From positions 62,001-126,000 of the forward strand of contig LADP01000013.1 in the NCBI GenBank assembly GCA_000961575.1: DNA of 64,000 nt. Direction: 5' to 3'. A program made the position numbers and the translations under genes. Origin of the DNA: Peptococcaceae bacterium BRH_c8a. Lineage in GTDB: Bacteria > Bacillota > Desulfotomaculia > Desulfotomaculales > Desulfallaceae. The notes under the pieces were generated by a model. It made no database searches and was not told the DNA's origin. It saw only the letters and a program-made list of their open reading frames with translations. This document shows positions 17,049-25,540 of the stretch, one piece after another. How positions within the stretch are numbered: the stretch's first letter is position 1; the number at the start of each line of letters is the position of its first letter.

Positions 17049-17744
17049 CTAATTTCCCATGAACTTGTAGCCCACGCCGCGCACTGTTTTGATGTAAACA
17101 GGGTTTTTGGGGTTGGCTTCAATTTTTTCGCGCAGGTGGCTAACATGTACATCTACAATCCTGGTATCGCCATCATATGTGTAATCCCAGATGCTGTTGA
17201 GCAGCACGTCCCTGGTCATTACCTTGCCTGCATTCCGGGCCAAAAATTCAAGCAGCTCAAATTCCTTGGGTGTAAGTTCAACTTGCTTGCCGCTCACCTT
17301 TACCTCGTATCGCGCCGCATCTATGGTCAACGGGCCAATTTTTATCCTTTCCCCTGGTTGGCTTATTTCTTCACGGGTTGATGTTCTCCTTAAGACCGCC
17401 TTGACCCGGGCAACCAGTTCCCGGGGGCTAAAAGGCTTGGTGATATAATCGTCGGCTCCCAGTTCCAAGCCCAGCACCCGATCTATTTCCTGATCCTTGG
17501 CGGTTAGCATAATCACGGCTACCGGCAATCCTTCCTGGCGCACGCGCCGGCAGACTTCCAGACCGTCGATTCCAGGGAGCATTAAGTCTAATATAACTAA
17601 ATCCGGCTGTTCAGTATTAATTTTGGCTAGCGCTTCATTGCCGTCGTTGGCTACGATGGTGTGGTAACCTTCTTTTTCCAGGTTAAATGTTATCAACCTG
17701 AGTATTGAATTTTCGTCATCAACAACTAATACCTTATGCGGCAT
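17049..17744 (-). CDS. phoP: Response regulator PhoP (OmpR family)
   Basis: A 231-aa protein. The receiver domain has the acidic pair in VVDDENS, the phosphoacceptor Asp in LVILDLMLPGIDG, and the conserved Lys in DDYITKPFSPRE. The C-terminal winged helix (LTPKEFELLEFLARNAGKV ... RIVDVHVSHLREKIE) binds DNA. It likely controls pstS through the paired TTTACA boxes. ATG at 17744 is preceded by a GGAGG sequence. Confidence 0.93.
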   Translation of the reverse strand: MPHKVLVVDDENSILRLITFNLEKEGYHTIVANDGNEALAKINTEQPDLVILDLMLPGIDGLEVCRRVRQEGLPVAVIMLTAKDQEIDRVLGLELGADDYITKPFSPRELVARVKAVLRRTSTREEISQPGERIKIGPLTIDAARYEVKVSGKQVELTPKEFELLEFLARNAGKVMTRDVLLNSIWDYTYDGDTRIVDVHVSHLREKIEANPKNPVYIKTVRGVGYKFMGN

Positions 17745-17801
17745 AAAACAACCTCCAGGAATTTTAAGGTAGAAATGAAGCTGACTAGTGCCTTTTTGTT
17801 A

Positions 17802-18185
17802 CTATGCTTCATCCAAAGGAAGATAAGGGCTGTGGCTAGGCTCAACAGAGAAATGTTCACCTAAATTGTATTGTAGCAGTAAATCCCCGGTATCTCCGTT
17901 AAGAATGCGTACATAAGCGCTGGATACCTGACCAAAGTTTTGTCGGCGGGCCTCGGCGTCAAAGATGGTAATTGCAAAATCTATTCTGGCTATATGGGCA
18001 GGAACATTATTAAAATCAATACTTAGTTTCTCGGCATCACCGTCAAGACCGCCCCTGCGGTTATCTCCGCTATACACTACGGAGTTTGCACCACCGTTGA
18101 AATTATTATAAAAAACCAGAGGCATCCAGGTCCTAAACTCTGCCCGCCGGTTCCAAATACGAATTAAAAGTTTTTTTAAATTCAT
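17802..18185 (-). pseudogene. TerD-family remnant, truncated at both ends
   Basis: 127 aa can be read. Residues about 24-110 match the middle of TerD (calcium-binding tellurite-resistance family): FYNNF, VYSGDNRRGGLDGDAEKLSI, ITIFDAEARRQNFGQVSSAY and LLQYNLGEHFSVE. The family's N-terminal strand with its LDAS motif is replaced by an unrelated basic stretch, and the C-terminal third after the DLS-like segment is missing. No other ter genes are near. More likely a decayed copy than a working short protein. Confidence 0.6.
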
Positions 18186-18498
18186 CTGATTAAATACAAC
18201 ACAAGAACGGTTAATCCTTTATGAAATTACAAATCATACATTCCACCACCAGCCGCGATTTATTATGTGGGCTAACTCATGGGCGAAAAAAAGGCCACTT
18301 ACGGCTTAGGTGCCATTATGGTGGCTTTCTTTAGCTTTGTTTCTTAAATAGAGAGCTTAATGGGGGATGCTTGGTGCTAATTATTTTTGGATAAATAAAG
18401 GCATTTTAAAGCCAAAGTAATATCTATATATTTCCACCCATAGTTATAATTACAAACCATTGTTTATGGTTTATGTAATTATGGAGGGAACTAATATT
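18186..18498. other. Intergenic region with a leader-like hairpin
   Basis: No gene seen. A stem of AAAGGCCAC (about 18288) with GTGGCTTT (about 18320) followed by a T-rich stretch lies ahead of the permease gene and could be a leader or attenuator. I recognise no riboswitch class. Confidence 0.3.
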
Positions 18499-19776
18499 GT
18501 GACCACCACAGCTATTTTAGTTTTTGTATGTACATATATACTTATTGTTTTTGGGATCGTCCATCGGACGGTGGCGGCTCTCGCCGGGGCACTTATAATG
18601 CTGGCTATTGGTGTTATTAAACCCGTTGAGGCCTTTGTTGCCCTAGATTTCGATACGATTGGCCTATTAATTGGGATGATGATAATTGTTGGTATTACTA
18701 AAACAACCGGCCTTTTTGAATTTCTGGCCGTTAAAGCGGCCAAGATTGCAAGAGGCGAGCCGGTTAAAATTCTTGCATCCCTATGTTTAATTACCGCGGT
18801 TTTTTCCGCTTTTTTGGATAATGTTACTACGGTGATGCTGATTATTCCGGTAACCTTGGCCATCACAAGGCGGCTCAAACTTACCCCGGTACCTTTTTTG
18901 TTGGCCATTATTATATCATCAAACATCGGTGGAACAGCCACACTGGTCGGTGACCCTCCGAATTTAATGATTAGCGGCTTTACCGGTATGGGGTTTATGG
19001 ACTTCTTTCTAAACCTGGCGCCGATAGCGGTTATTGTATATATTGTAACTGTGTACGTTATGAAAAGTATTTTTAAACACTATTTAATATCTCTTCCCGC
19101 ACTCAAACAGCAGGTAATCAAGTTAAACGCACAAAACGAACTAAAAGACAGGGCGTTGTTATATAAATGTTTAATTATCATTCTTTTGACTGTTTTGGGC
19201 TTTATCTTTCACCAAAAGGTCAAACTCGAGCCGGCATTTATTGCCGTGGTCGGGGCAGCCATTTTACTGTTAATAACCAACTATAATATTATTAGTGCTT
19301 TAAAAGCTGTTGAATGGAACGTGATTGTTTTTTTTGGCAGCCTTTTTATTATGGTCGGTGCTCTGGACAAAACAGGTATTTTTGAGGGACTGGCCAGGAC
19401 GAGCCTGGATATAACGGGTGGTAACATTTTATTAACGGGCCTTATCATTCTGTGGTTGTCTGCTTTATTTTCGTCTTTTATTGATAATATACCATTCGTG
19501 GCAGCAATGATCCCATTCATTCAGGATATGGGCACAATTGGCGGTATCACGGACTTAACCTTCTTTTGGTGGTCTTTATCACTTGGATCCTGTCTTGGCG
19601 GAAACGGGACAGCCGTCGGTGCATCAGCCAATATTGTTGTTATCGGCATGGCAGAAAAAGCAGGGGTGCATATAAGCTTCATAAACTTTATGAAAATTGG
19701 CTTCCCTTTAATGCTTTTATCAATGGTTTTATCTACAGTTTACCTTCTGTTATGGTATTTTTTAAACGTAAGGTAG
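18499..19776 (+). CDS. ArsB/NhaD-type (P-protein family) ion permease
   Basis: About 425 aa and 10-12 membrane helices. Two repeated halves each carry the ion-transporter hallmark: SAFLDNVTTVMLIIPVTLAI in the first and SSFIDNIPFVAAMIPF in the second, with GGTATLVGDPPNLMISG and GGNGTAVGASANIVV between and after. This is typical of ArsB/SLC13/NhaD permeases that move Na+, arsenite or organic anions. GTG 18499 has GGAGGG upstream; an earlier in-frame start at 18460 lacks one. No arsenic genes are adjacent, so a cation or anion role is open. Confidence 0.85.
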   Translation: MTTTAILVFVCTYILIVFGIVHRTVAALAGALIMLAIGVIKPVEAFVALDFDTIGLLIGMMIIVGITKTTGLFEFLAVKAAKIARGEPVKILASLCLITAVFSAFLDNVTTVMLIIPVTLAITRRLKLTPVPFLLAIIISSNIGGTATLVGDPPNLMISGFTGMGFMDFFLNLAPIAVIVYIVTVYVMKSIFKHYLISLPALKQQVIKLNAQNELKDRALLYKCLIIILLTVLGFIFHQKVKLEPAFIAVVGAAILLLITNYNIISALKAVEWNVIVFFGSLFIMVGALDKTGIFEGLARTSLDITGGNILLTGLIILWLSALFSSFIDNIPFVAAMIPFIQDMGTIGGITDLTFFWWSLSLGSCLGGNGTAVGASANIVVIGMAEKAGVHISFINFMKIGFPLMLLSMVLSTVYLLLWYFLNVR

Positions 19777-19780
19777 GGTA

Positions 19781-19886
19781 TTAAATTCGATATGCCGGCG
19801 GGTCTACTATCCACCCCTTTAATTTCCCGTATTCTAATAGCTCGTCATATATTTGCATTTCCTCAATTAAGTGTGCCTTAAAAAGC
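19781..19886 (-). pseudogene. C-terminal fragment of a DUF3231 (CotF-like) gene
   Basis: Read on the minus strand, 34 codons to a TAA stop give EEMQIYDELLEYGKLKGWIV and a PPAYRI end. This matches the end of DUF3231 proteins; the intact gene at 42187 ends with the comparable EEIDILGRYVKFGKLKGWLY. The fragment has no start and is cut off exactly where the zinc-ribbon copy begins at 19887. Confidence 0.65.
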
Positions 19887-20029
19887 CATAATTTCTGATA
19901 CGAGGAGGCCACAACATGCAATGTCTAAATTGCCAAAAAGCTCTGCAGGGGACTTTAAATTTTGCCCTTATTGCGGTGCGGAAGTGGTTAAAAATTTCAC
20001 CTGTCATACCTGCCACAAACAAGTTGACC
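19887..20029 (+). pseudogene. Truncated, frameshifted copy of the zinc-ribbon gene
   Basis: 143 bases match 5430-5573 with two substitutions and one deleted G, covering the ribosome site, ATG (19916) and first 38 codons. The deletion shifts the frame after codon 12. The copy stops abruptly at a palindromic repeat arm (20031). A dead duplicate. Confidence 0.92.
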
Positions 20030-20030
20030 A

Positions 20031-20056
20031 ACAGACAAGTCCCTGTCCCCTTGTCT
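20031..20056. repeat. Palindromic repeat, single right arm
   Basis: ACAGACAAGTCCCTGTCCCC arm at the breakpoint of the duplicated zinc-ribbon fragment. Confidence 0.85.
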
Positions 20057-20143
20057 TTTTAGGGTAAGGAACTTCTTTCTTTAAGTCAACGTCTATTGAG
20101 TAGTGTTGAAATTCCTAAAAAATTAGGTATAGGCGGTAAATTA

Positions 20144-21064
20144 ATGTCCAATGAAAAACGATTTGTAGTCTTGTTATCTTTGGTTCTAATACTTTTGTTA
20201 ACCAATTGGTTAACTTGGTCAACGACCAGGGCAATGCAGTCAGATATCAAATGGCTGCAGGGAAACTTGAATAATTTGCACTCCAGCGTATCCGGTGAAG
20301 TTTCCGGTATCAGAGGCGTCGTTAAGCAAATGAAGGATGATGCGCGCTGGTGGGAACCTGCCGAGGCAGAGTTTTTAGACGTAAATAAAGATGAGGCTCA
20401 AGTAAAGATAAGTTGGTCGTTAAGGGAATACAGGGCTGGCAGCCAAGTAATGCTTAACTATCAAAAACCCGGTGAACAGGAATACATACAAATTGCCGCG
20501 AAGGAAGAAGCCAAGGGACGTTTTTATGTAAACTTACCAGTTGCTGTCCCCCGGGAACCAGTCATCAATGTAAATGTTAAACAAGTTGGAGACTTTACAA
20601 ATTCAAAAGCCCCAGTTGAAGTTGAGGAATCCCTTAAAGAGGCCCGTGTTTCCGGCACTGAAGATTTAAACTTTACGTATTATATCTCTGTGCAAGAAGG
20701 GCAGACCATTCGTACCAGCGAAAGACATTCGTTATCCCTGGGCAGTTTAAACTATCAGCTTTTTAGCCCCTTAATCGCAGAAGTAAGGTTAATGGATAAT
20801 GGTGAAATTGAAGCATCCGTGCACTATGAATTAGTGGGCAGTCCACATTATGAATTAAAGGAAATTTATTTGGAAAGCAGGACAGGTGAAGATACTGTCC
20901 TTGAAAAATGGCCTTTAGAGCGTGAACATACCTATGTCTACCCGGTTCCCGCCGGGGCAGAAGGTTTTTTATATTTAAAACCAACTTCTGCTAAAGATTA
21001 TGATTCCCTGTTCCTGGTTATTAATTATTCGGATAATCTAAAGGTGGAAAGGAAAATTTTATAA
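20144..21064 (+). CDS. Membrane-anchored protein of unknown function
   Basis: 306 aa from ATG 20144. A single N-terminal helix (VVLLSLVLILLLTNWLTW, residues about 8-25) is followed by a short helical/coiled segment (residues 30-65) and a beta-rich extracytoplasmic body. No family is recognised. The N-in, C-out anchor with a coiled stalk suggests a surface or envelope protein. It is followed after 26 bases by a DUF2164 gene. The open frame back to 20096 lacks a convincing start. Confidence 0.6.
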   Translation: MSNEKRFVVLLSLVLILLLTNWLTWSTTRAMQSDIKWLQGNLNNLHSSVSGEVSGIRGVVKQMKDDARWWEPAEAEFLDVNKDEAQVKISWSLREYRAGSQVMLNYQKPGEQEYIQIAAKEEAKGRFYVNLPVAVPREPVINVNVKQVGDFTNSKAPVEVEESLKEARVSGTEDLNFTYYISVQEGQTIRTSERHSLSLGSLNYQLFSPLIAEVRLMDNGEIEASVHYELVGSPHYELKEIYLESRTGEDTVLEKWPLEREHTYVYPVPAGAEGFLYLKPTSAKDYDSLFLVINYSDNLKVERKIL

Positions 21065-21068
21065 CAAG

Positions 21069-21080
21069 CAGACAAGGGGA
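21069..21080. repeat. Palindromic repeat, half arm
   Basis: CAGACAAGGGGA only. It supplies the AGGGGAG-like ribosome site of the following DUF2164 gene, so part of a repeat appears to serve translation. Confidence 0.6.
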
Positions 21081-21090
21081 GACCATCGGC

Positions 21091-21324
21091 ATGAATAACA
21101 ATAAAATCCAGATTAGCAAAGAGAAAAGAGATTATATGATCTCTGAAATTAAAACTTATTTTTCTAAAGAAAGAAATGAGGATTTAGGCGACTTGGCTTC
21201 TATGATTATACTGGATTTCTTTATAGAAAAATTGGCACCGGAATTCTACAACCAGGGAGTTTATGATTCACAAAAATATATGATGGATCGAGTTGAGGAT
21301 TTGCTGGAAATTCAAAAATATTAG
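21091..21324 (+). CDS. DUF2164-family small protein
   Basis: A 77-aa cytoplasmic protein. The central stretch LASMIILDFFIEKLAPEFYN followed by QGVYDSQ is the DUF2164 signature (dff.e.lgp.yYNqgv.d). The role of the family is not known; members are short helical proteins found in many Gram-positive and Gram-negative bacteria. ATG 21091 with AGGGGAG ten bases upstream. Confidence 0.75.
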   Translation: MNNNKIQISKEKRDYMISEIKTYFSKERNEDLGDLASMIILDFFIEKLAPEFYNQGVYDSQKYMMDRVEDLLEIQKY

Positions 21325-21328
21325 CCAT

Positions 21329-21407
21329 GACCAGACAAGGGGACAGGGACCTGTCTGGTGTTAACCAGACAGGTCCCTGTCCCCTTGTCTGGTCCCCCTT
21401 GTCTACC
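21329..21407. repeat. Palindromic repeat, 31-bp perfect hairpin
   Basis: Arms at 21329-21359 and 21364-21394 are perfect reverse complements around a GTTA loop; both carry the ACCTGTC variant of the core. An extra half copy follows to 21405. It lies between the DUF2164 gene and the sigma-54 activator. Confidence 0.9.
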
Positions 21408-21430
21408 CCTTAAGAACTGGAGATGTGATT

Positions 21431-23167
21431 ATGAGTACCGCAACAGAGTATGCCAAATTAATCAGTGAGTACCAGTTTATTTTAAGTGAGTTGCCGTGCG
21501 CAGTTGTTTTTATCTCCGGTGCAGGGATCATCAGCGACTTCAATAAAACAGCTCAAACCATCCTGGGAAAAAATAAAGAAAGTGCGGTGGGTAAACATTT
21601 CAGCCGCGTGTTTACCTGTGCCAAGCTTCAGGAGCAGATTAATAAGACCCTGCAGAGCAGCGAATCGCTCTTTATGTTGGAAAAGGTAAATAATGTTGAG
21701 GTTATTTTTAATTGCATCCCTGTAACGTCCGGTGGCGACAAGGGCATGCTGATTATTTTCGAAGACCAGACCGAGAAAAACGCTCTTTACAGCGAGTTGA
21801 ATATCATCAGGCAATTGAATCAGGAACTGACCCAGGTTCTGGAATCGTCCTACGACGGCATTATTATTGCTGATCATAAGGGTAAAATTATTAAAGCCAA
21901 TAAAAGTGTAGAGCGCATAACGGGGTTTAGGCCTGAAGAAATATTACAAAAATCGATGTTTCAATTGGAAAAAGAGGGGTATGTAAAAATCAACGAGATT
22001 CAGGCTAACAAACATACCCGCATCATAAAACAACGCCTAAAGACGGGCAAGGAAGTGCTGGTTTCCAGTAACCATATTTTTAACCAACAAGGTCAGCTCA
22101 GTTTTATCATCAGTAATATTAAGGATCTTACCGAAATAAAACAACAAATTGAACCCCTGAACTTAACTCAAAAATATTACAATGAGTTAAACGATTTTCG
22201 GGATAAGGTGAATCATATTATTTTTGACAGCAGTGAAATGAGCGGTGTGTTGGAAAAAGCCTATAAAGTAGCCAAGGTGGACTCGACGGTGCTGATCTCA
22301 GGCGAATCTGGCGTAGGTAAAGAAGTTATCTCCAAATTCATCTACAATAACAGCCAGCGCCGGAACGGCCCGATGATTAGTATAAACTGCGGTGCAATTC
22401 CGGAGAACCTGCTGGAATCCGAACTATTCGGCCATGAGAAAGGGGCTTTTACCGGGGCCACCGATAAAAAATTAGGGCTATTTGAACTAGCCAACAGCGG
22501 GACGATATTTCTGGACGAGATTGCTGAATTACAACTTAACTTACAGAGCAAGCTATTGCGTTTTTTGCAGGAAAAGGAAATTTACCGGGTCGGTGGTAAT
22601 AAACCGATCCAGTTGGATGTGCGGATTATTTCAGCCACCAATAAGGACATTGCAGCGCTGGTTAAAAACAAGCTTTTTAGGGATGATTTATTCTACAGAC
22701 TAAATGTAATCCCGATTCATATTCCGCCGCTGCGCAATCGGAGAAAAGATATTAGGCCACTGGTTAATAGCTTTTTAGAGAAAGAGTGCAAAAAGCATGG
22801 CCTGGTTAAAACTATTCCCTTGGAAGTTTATGACGCGTTAGAAAACTATGATTGGCCGGGTAATGTTAGGGAATTATTAAATGTAGTGGAATATCTGGTT
22901 GTGATGAGCCGCAGCAGCATAATTCATCTGGATGAGTTGCCTATACATATAGTCAATAGCAAGTTCAAAAATATAGAGGTTAATATAAATAAACTTATTC
23001 CTTTAAAAGAAGCCAAGGAAATTATGGAGCGGGAAGTAGTGGTTAACGCTTTAAGGAAGTATCGCTCCACAAAAAAAGTAGCGGCAGCGTTAAAAATGGA
23101 TAATTCTACAATCTTTCGGATCATGAAAAAATATAAATTGCATGACGATCCCAACGAAGACTTCTAA
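21431..23167 (+). CDS. Sigma-54-dependent PAS-domain transcriptional activator
   Basis: A 578-aa enhancer-binding protein. Two PAS domains (residues about 10-110 and 130-235; the second includes SYDGIIIADHKGKII) sense a signal. The AAA+ domain has Walker A GESGVGKE, the sigma-54 contact loop GAFTGA and Walker B GTIFLDEIAEL. A Fis-type helix-turn-helix (KKVAAALKMDNSTIFRIMKK) ends the protein. There is no receiver domain. It lies directly upstream of two TTGCA-N4-TGCAA dyads and a sigma-54 promoter, so it should drive the mutase-ligase operon when it detects the substrate. Confidence 0.92.
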   Translation: MSTATEYAKLISEYQFILSELPCAVVFISGAGIISDFNKTAQTILGKNKESAVGKHFSRVFTCAKLQEQINKTLQSSESLFMLEKVNNVEVIFNCIPVTSGGDKGMLIIFEDQTEKNALYSELNIIRQLNQELTQVLESSYDGIIIADHKGKIIKANKSVERITGFRPEEILQKSMFQLEKEGYVKINEIQANKHTRIIKQRLKTGKEVLVSSNHIFNQQGQLSFIISNIKDLTEIKQQIEPLNLTQKYYNELNDFRDKVNHIIFDSSEMSGVLEKAYKVAKVDSTVLISGESGVGKEVISKFIYNNSQRRNGPMISINCGAIPENLLESELFGHEKGAFTGATDKKLGLFELANSGTIFLDEIAELQLNLQSKLLRFLQEKEIYRVGGNKPIQLDVRIISATNKDIAALVKNKLFRDDLFYRLNVIPIHIPPLRNRRKDIRPLVNSFLEKECKKHGLVKTIPLEVYDALENYDWPGNVRELLNVVEYLVVMSRSSIIHLDELPIHIVNSKFKNIEVNINKLIPLKEAKEIMEREVVVNALRKYRSTKKVAAALKMDNSTIFRIMKKYKLHDDPNEDF

Positions 23168-23189
23168 CCCTTGTGTCTTTGCAAAAAGG

Positions 23190-23207
23190 CATTGCAGTTT
23201 TGCAATG
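23190..23207. promoter_or_regulatory. Enhancer-like dyad, site 1
   Basis: CATTGCA and TGCAATG separated by four bases (core TTGCA-N4-TGCAA). The centre is about 77 bp upstream of the second dyad with the same core. Likely a binding site of the adjacent sigma-54 activator. Confidence 0.6.
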
Positions 23208-23261
23208 TCAAGTATACTCGGTGAACAGCTGTTTTGCTGGCATTCTGGTAAGATTAATTAT

Positions 23262-23289
23262 GCACCATTTGCAAATATGCAAGTGGTGC
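23262..23289. promoter_or_regulatory. Enhancer-like dyad, site 2
   Basis: A 28-bp imperfect palindrome starting GCACCATTTGCA and ending TGCAAGTGGTGC, with the TTGCA-N4-TGCAA core at 23269-23282. It sits about 110 bp upstream of the sigma-54 promoter, a normal distance for an enhancer. Confidence 0.65.
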
Positions 23290-23380
23290 TTTCTTTTGGC
23301 TAGCCCATGCGAGGTGCTAAAGGGGCGCAGAACCGCCGCAGAGACTGCCTTGGCGGCCTATTTTTAGTCTGGCCCGGTAG

Positions 23381-23398
23381 TTGGCAGAGCTCTTGCAA
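23381..23398 (+). promoter_or_regulatory. Sigma-54 (-24/-12) promoter of the mutase operon
   Basis: TTGGCAGAGCTCTTGCAA has the GG and GC elements exactly 10 bases apart, close to the consensus TGGCAC-N5-TTGC. It lies 52 bases before the mutase ATG and downstream of two dyads. Confidence 0.75.
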
Positions 23399-23449
23399 TA
23401 GGATTAAGAATATTCAGAAAAATTATCTATGCGGAAAGGAGTTTAAACT

Positions 23450-25075
23450 ATGTCGCAATCGCAGCAAGAAGCACTGTTTAAGAACCAAGACCAAAGTAGA
23501 AGCTTTACCAGCAAATCGGGCATTGAGTTACAACCTTGCTATGCCCCTGACAGCCTGCCTGATTTTGATTACAGTCAGTTGGGTTACCCCGGCAGTCCGC
23601 CCTATACAAGGGGCATATATCCCCAAATGTATCGAAACCAACCCTGGACCTTTCGGCAGTTGGCGGGTTACGGCAGTGCCGAGGACACTAACGAAAGATA
23701 CCGGTTTTTAATCGCCAACGGGGCGACCGGGATTAATGGCGTGTTTGATTATCCGACGCTACGGGGGTACAACTCAGACAACCCTGTCGCTGAAGGAGAT
23801 TTAGGCCAGGGAGGTGTGGCCGTAGACTCAATCGAGGATATGCATTTGTTATTTAAAGATATTCCCATTGATGAAGTGAGCGTATCGCTGGTGGTGTGCA
23901 ATCCCGTCATGGCCGTGCCTGTTTTTGCTATGTATCTGGCTATGGCAGAAGAAAGAGGAATCCCGTGGAGCTCTTTACGGGGCACCAATCAAAATGACTT
24001 TCTAATGGAAACTGCCATTACCACAGCGCCGGTTATTTTGCAGCCTCATTTTTCGTTCAAATTAAGTACCGATATTGTGGAATTTTGCACCGGCCAGGTC
24101 CCTCGCTGGCATCCCATTAGTTACACCGGCTATAACTACCGGGAATCTGGCGTTAATGCGATCCAGGAAGTGGGGATAGTGATGGCCAATGCCATCGCTA
24201 CTATTGAAGAGATGCTGAAGCGCGGTTACCAAATAGATGATTTTGCTCCCAGACTGTCTGTGTTTTTCTCGTCAGATAGTGATTTCTTTGAAGAGGTGGC
24301 CAAATATCGGGCCGCCCGGCGGGTGTGGTTCAATTTAATGAGCGCCAGCTATGGCGCCACTAAAAAGAACAGCCAGACATTAAGGTTTCATGTGCAGACG
24401 TCCGGAGCATCATTGACCCCACAGCAACCGCTCAACAATGTTACGCGTTCGGCATTCCAGGCCTTAGCGGCGGTACTCGGCGGCGCTCAGTCGATCCATG
24501 TTAACGGTTACGATGAAGCACTGGCCATCCCTACCGAAGAAGCTGCCATCGTAGCGCTAAGAACCCAGCAGATTATTTTGCATGAAACAAATGCCGCCTA
24601 CACTGCCGACCCGCTCGGCGGCTCATATTTTGTTGAAACACTGACCAATAAACTGGAAAAACAAATTAATGCCTTTGTCAGTGAAGTTACAGCGGTTGGC
24701 GGTATGGTGGCAGCCGTGGAAACAGGTATGATTCACGACGTGATCAGCCAGGCCGCCAACGAACATTTTAGGCAAGTCCGGTCCGGAGAACAAAAAGTGG
24801 TAGGCTTGAATTGCTTTAAACACGATGATGAACCGGAAATTGAAATATTTCGGGCGCCGGATATTCTAGAAAAACAGAAACAGAAATTAAGCGCTCTACG
24901 CCAAAGCAGGGACGCCGGGGCGGTGGAAGTCAGCCTGGCCAAGGTTAAAACTGCCTGTCTGGAAGAGCGCAATGTGATGTCTGCGGTGCTGGAAGCGGTA
25001 AAAAACAGGGCCACCCTGGAAGAAGTTTGCAATGTGTTCAGAGATTATAAGGGTGGCTGGAGACTGCCTATTTAA
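23450..25075 (+). CDS. Divergent B12-dependent acyl-CoA mutase, large subunit
   Basis: A 541-aa protein of the methylmalonyl-CoA mutase catalytic family (TIM barrel), without the B12 domain, which is a separate gene as in isobutyryl- and 2-hydroxyisobutyryl-CoA mutases. Family segments are TRGIYPQMYRNQPWTFRQ, GYNSDNPVAEGD, QNDFL and DDFAPRLSVFF. The active site differs: SGYH of known mutases reads TGYN (residue 229), replacing the conserved catalytic His, and the Arg that holds the methylmalonyl carboxylate appears to be Thr191. So it should not act on methylmalonyl-CoA; the substrate is unknown. ATG has GGAAAGGAG-type site upstream. Confidence 0.88.
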   Translation: MSQSQQEALFKNQDQSRSFTSKSGIELQPCYAPDSLPDFDYSQLGYPGSPPYTRGIYPQMYRNQPWTFRQLAGYGSAEDTNERYRFLIANGATGINGVFDYPTLRGYNSDNPVAEGDLGQGGVAVDSIEDMHLLFKDIPIDEVSVSLVVCNPVMAVPVFAMYLAMAEERGIPWSSLRGTNQNDFLMETAITTAPVILQPHFSFKLSTDIVEFCTGQVPRWHPISYTGYNYRESGVNAIQEVGIVMANAIATIEEMLKRGYQIDDFAPRLSVFFSSDSDFFEEVAKYRAARRVWFNLMSASYGATKKNSQTLRFHVQTSGASLTPQQPLNNVTRSAFQALAAVLGGAQSIHVNGYDEALAIPTEEAAIVALRTQQIILHETNAAYTADPLGGSYFVETLTNKLEKQINAFVSEVTAVGGMVAAVETGMIHDVISQAANEHFRQVRSGEQKVVGLNCFKHDDEPEIEIFRAPDILEKQKQKLSALRQSRDAGAVEVSLAKVKTACLEERNVMSAVLEAVKNRATLEEVCNVFRDYKGGWRLPI

Positions 25076-25092
25076 TAGAAAGGGGTGTTAAA

Positions 25093-25488
25093 ATGCGCAA
25101 GGTCTTGCTTGGCAAGTTGGGATTGGACGCTCACTGGCGAGGTGCTGCCGTGGTGGCGAAATACTTAATGGACAAAGGTTATGAGGTTGTTTATGTGGGC
25201 AACCAGACTCCTGAGCAGATGGTTGAGTCTGCCATTCAGGAAGACCCCAGCTTAATTGGCGTTAGCATGCTATCCGGCAGCCATATTTTATTAATGTCGA
25301 AATTTATGCAACTGCTGCAGGATAAGGAAATGAAGGACATTCCTGTAGTCTTGGGCGGGACGATACCAAAGCAGGACAAAGCGAAACTGCAAGAGCTGGG
25401 TGTGGCTTGTGTTTATACACCGGGCGATTCACTGGATACCCTGGGGGATTTTATTTCGGGGATCAACGTGAATACCGTTAATAGCTGA
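25093..25488 (+). CDS. Cobalamin-binding subunit of the acyl-CoA mutase
   Basis: 131 aa, the B12-binding partner of the large subunit. The cobalt-ligand motif DAHWRG (residues 12-17; consensus DxHxxG) is intact, followed by the SxL motif in VSMLSG and the GG motif in VVLGGTIP. Together with the large subunit it forms an adenosylcobalamin-dependent carbon-skeleton rearranging enzyme. It follows the large subunit by 17 bases with AAAGGGG as ribosome site. Confidence 0.92.
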   Translation: MRKVLLGKLGLDAHWRGAAVVAKYLMDKGYEVVYVGNQTPEQMVESAIQEDPSLIGVSMLSGSHILLMSKFMQLLQDKEMKDIPVVLGGTIPKQDKAKLQELGVACVYTPGDSLDTLGDFISGINVNTVNS

Positions 25489-25540
25489 CCTGCCAGTTGA
25501 GGTAAGTGATTAAAGTAAAAGAATGAACGGAGGCGTGAAT

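Noticed and set aside
18241-18459. Riboswitch upstream of the ArsB/NhaD-type permease
   Set aside because: A hairpin is present, but no consensus core of any class I know could be matched.
23307-23711. 134-codon ORF overlapping the mutase promoter
   Set aside because: It runs out of frame into the mutase gene and across the sigma-54 promoter; no ribosome site.
25093-25488. Methylmalonyl-CoA mutase pathway for propionate
   Set aside because: No epimerase, carboxylase or meaB gene is adjacent, and the large subunit lacks the residues expected for methylmalonyl-CoA.
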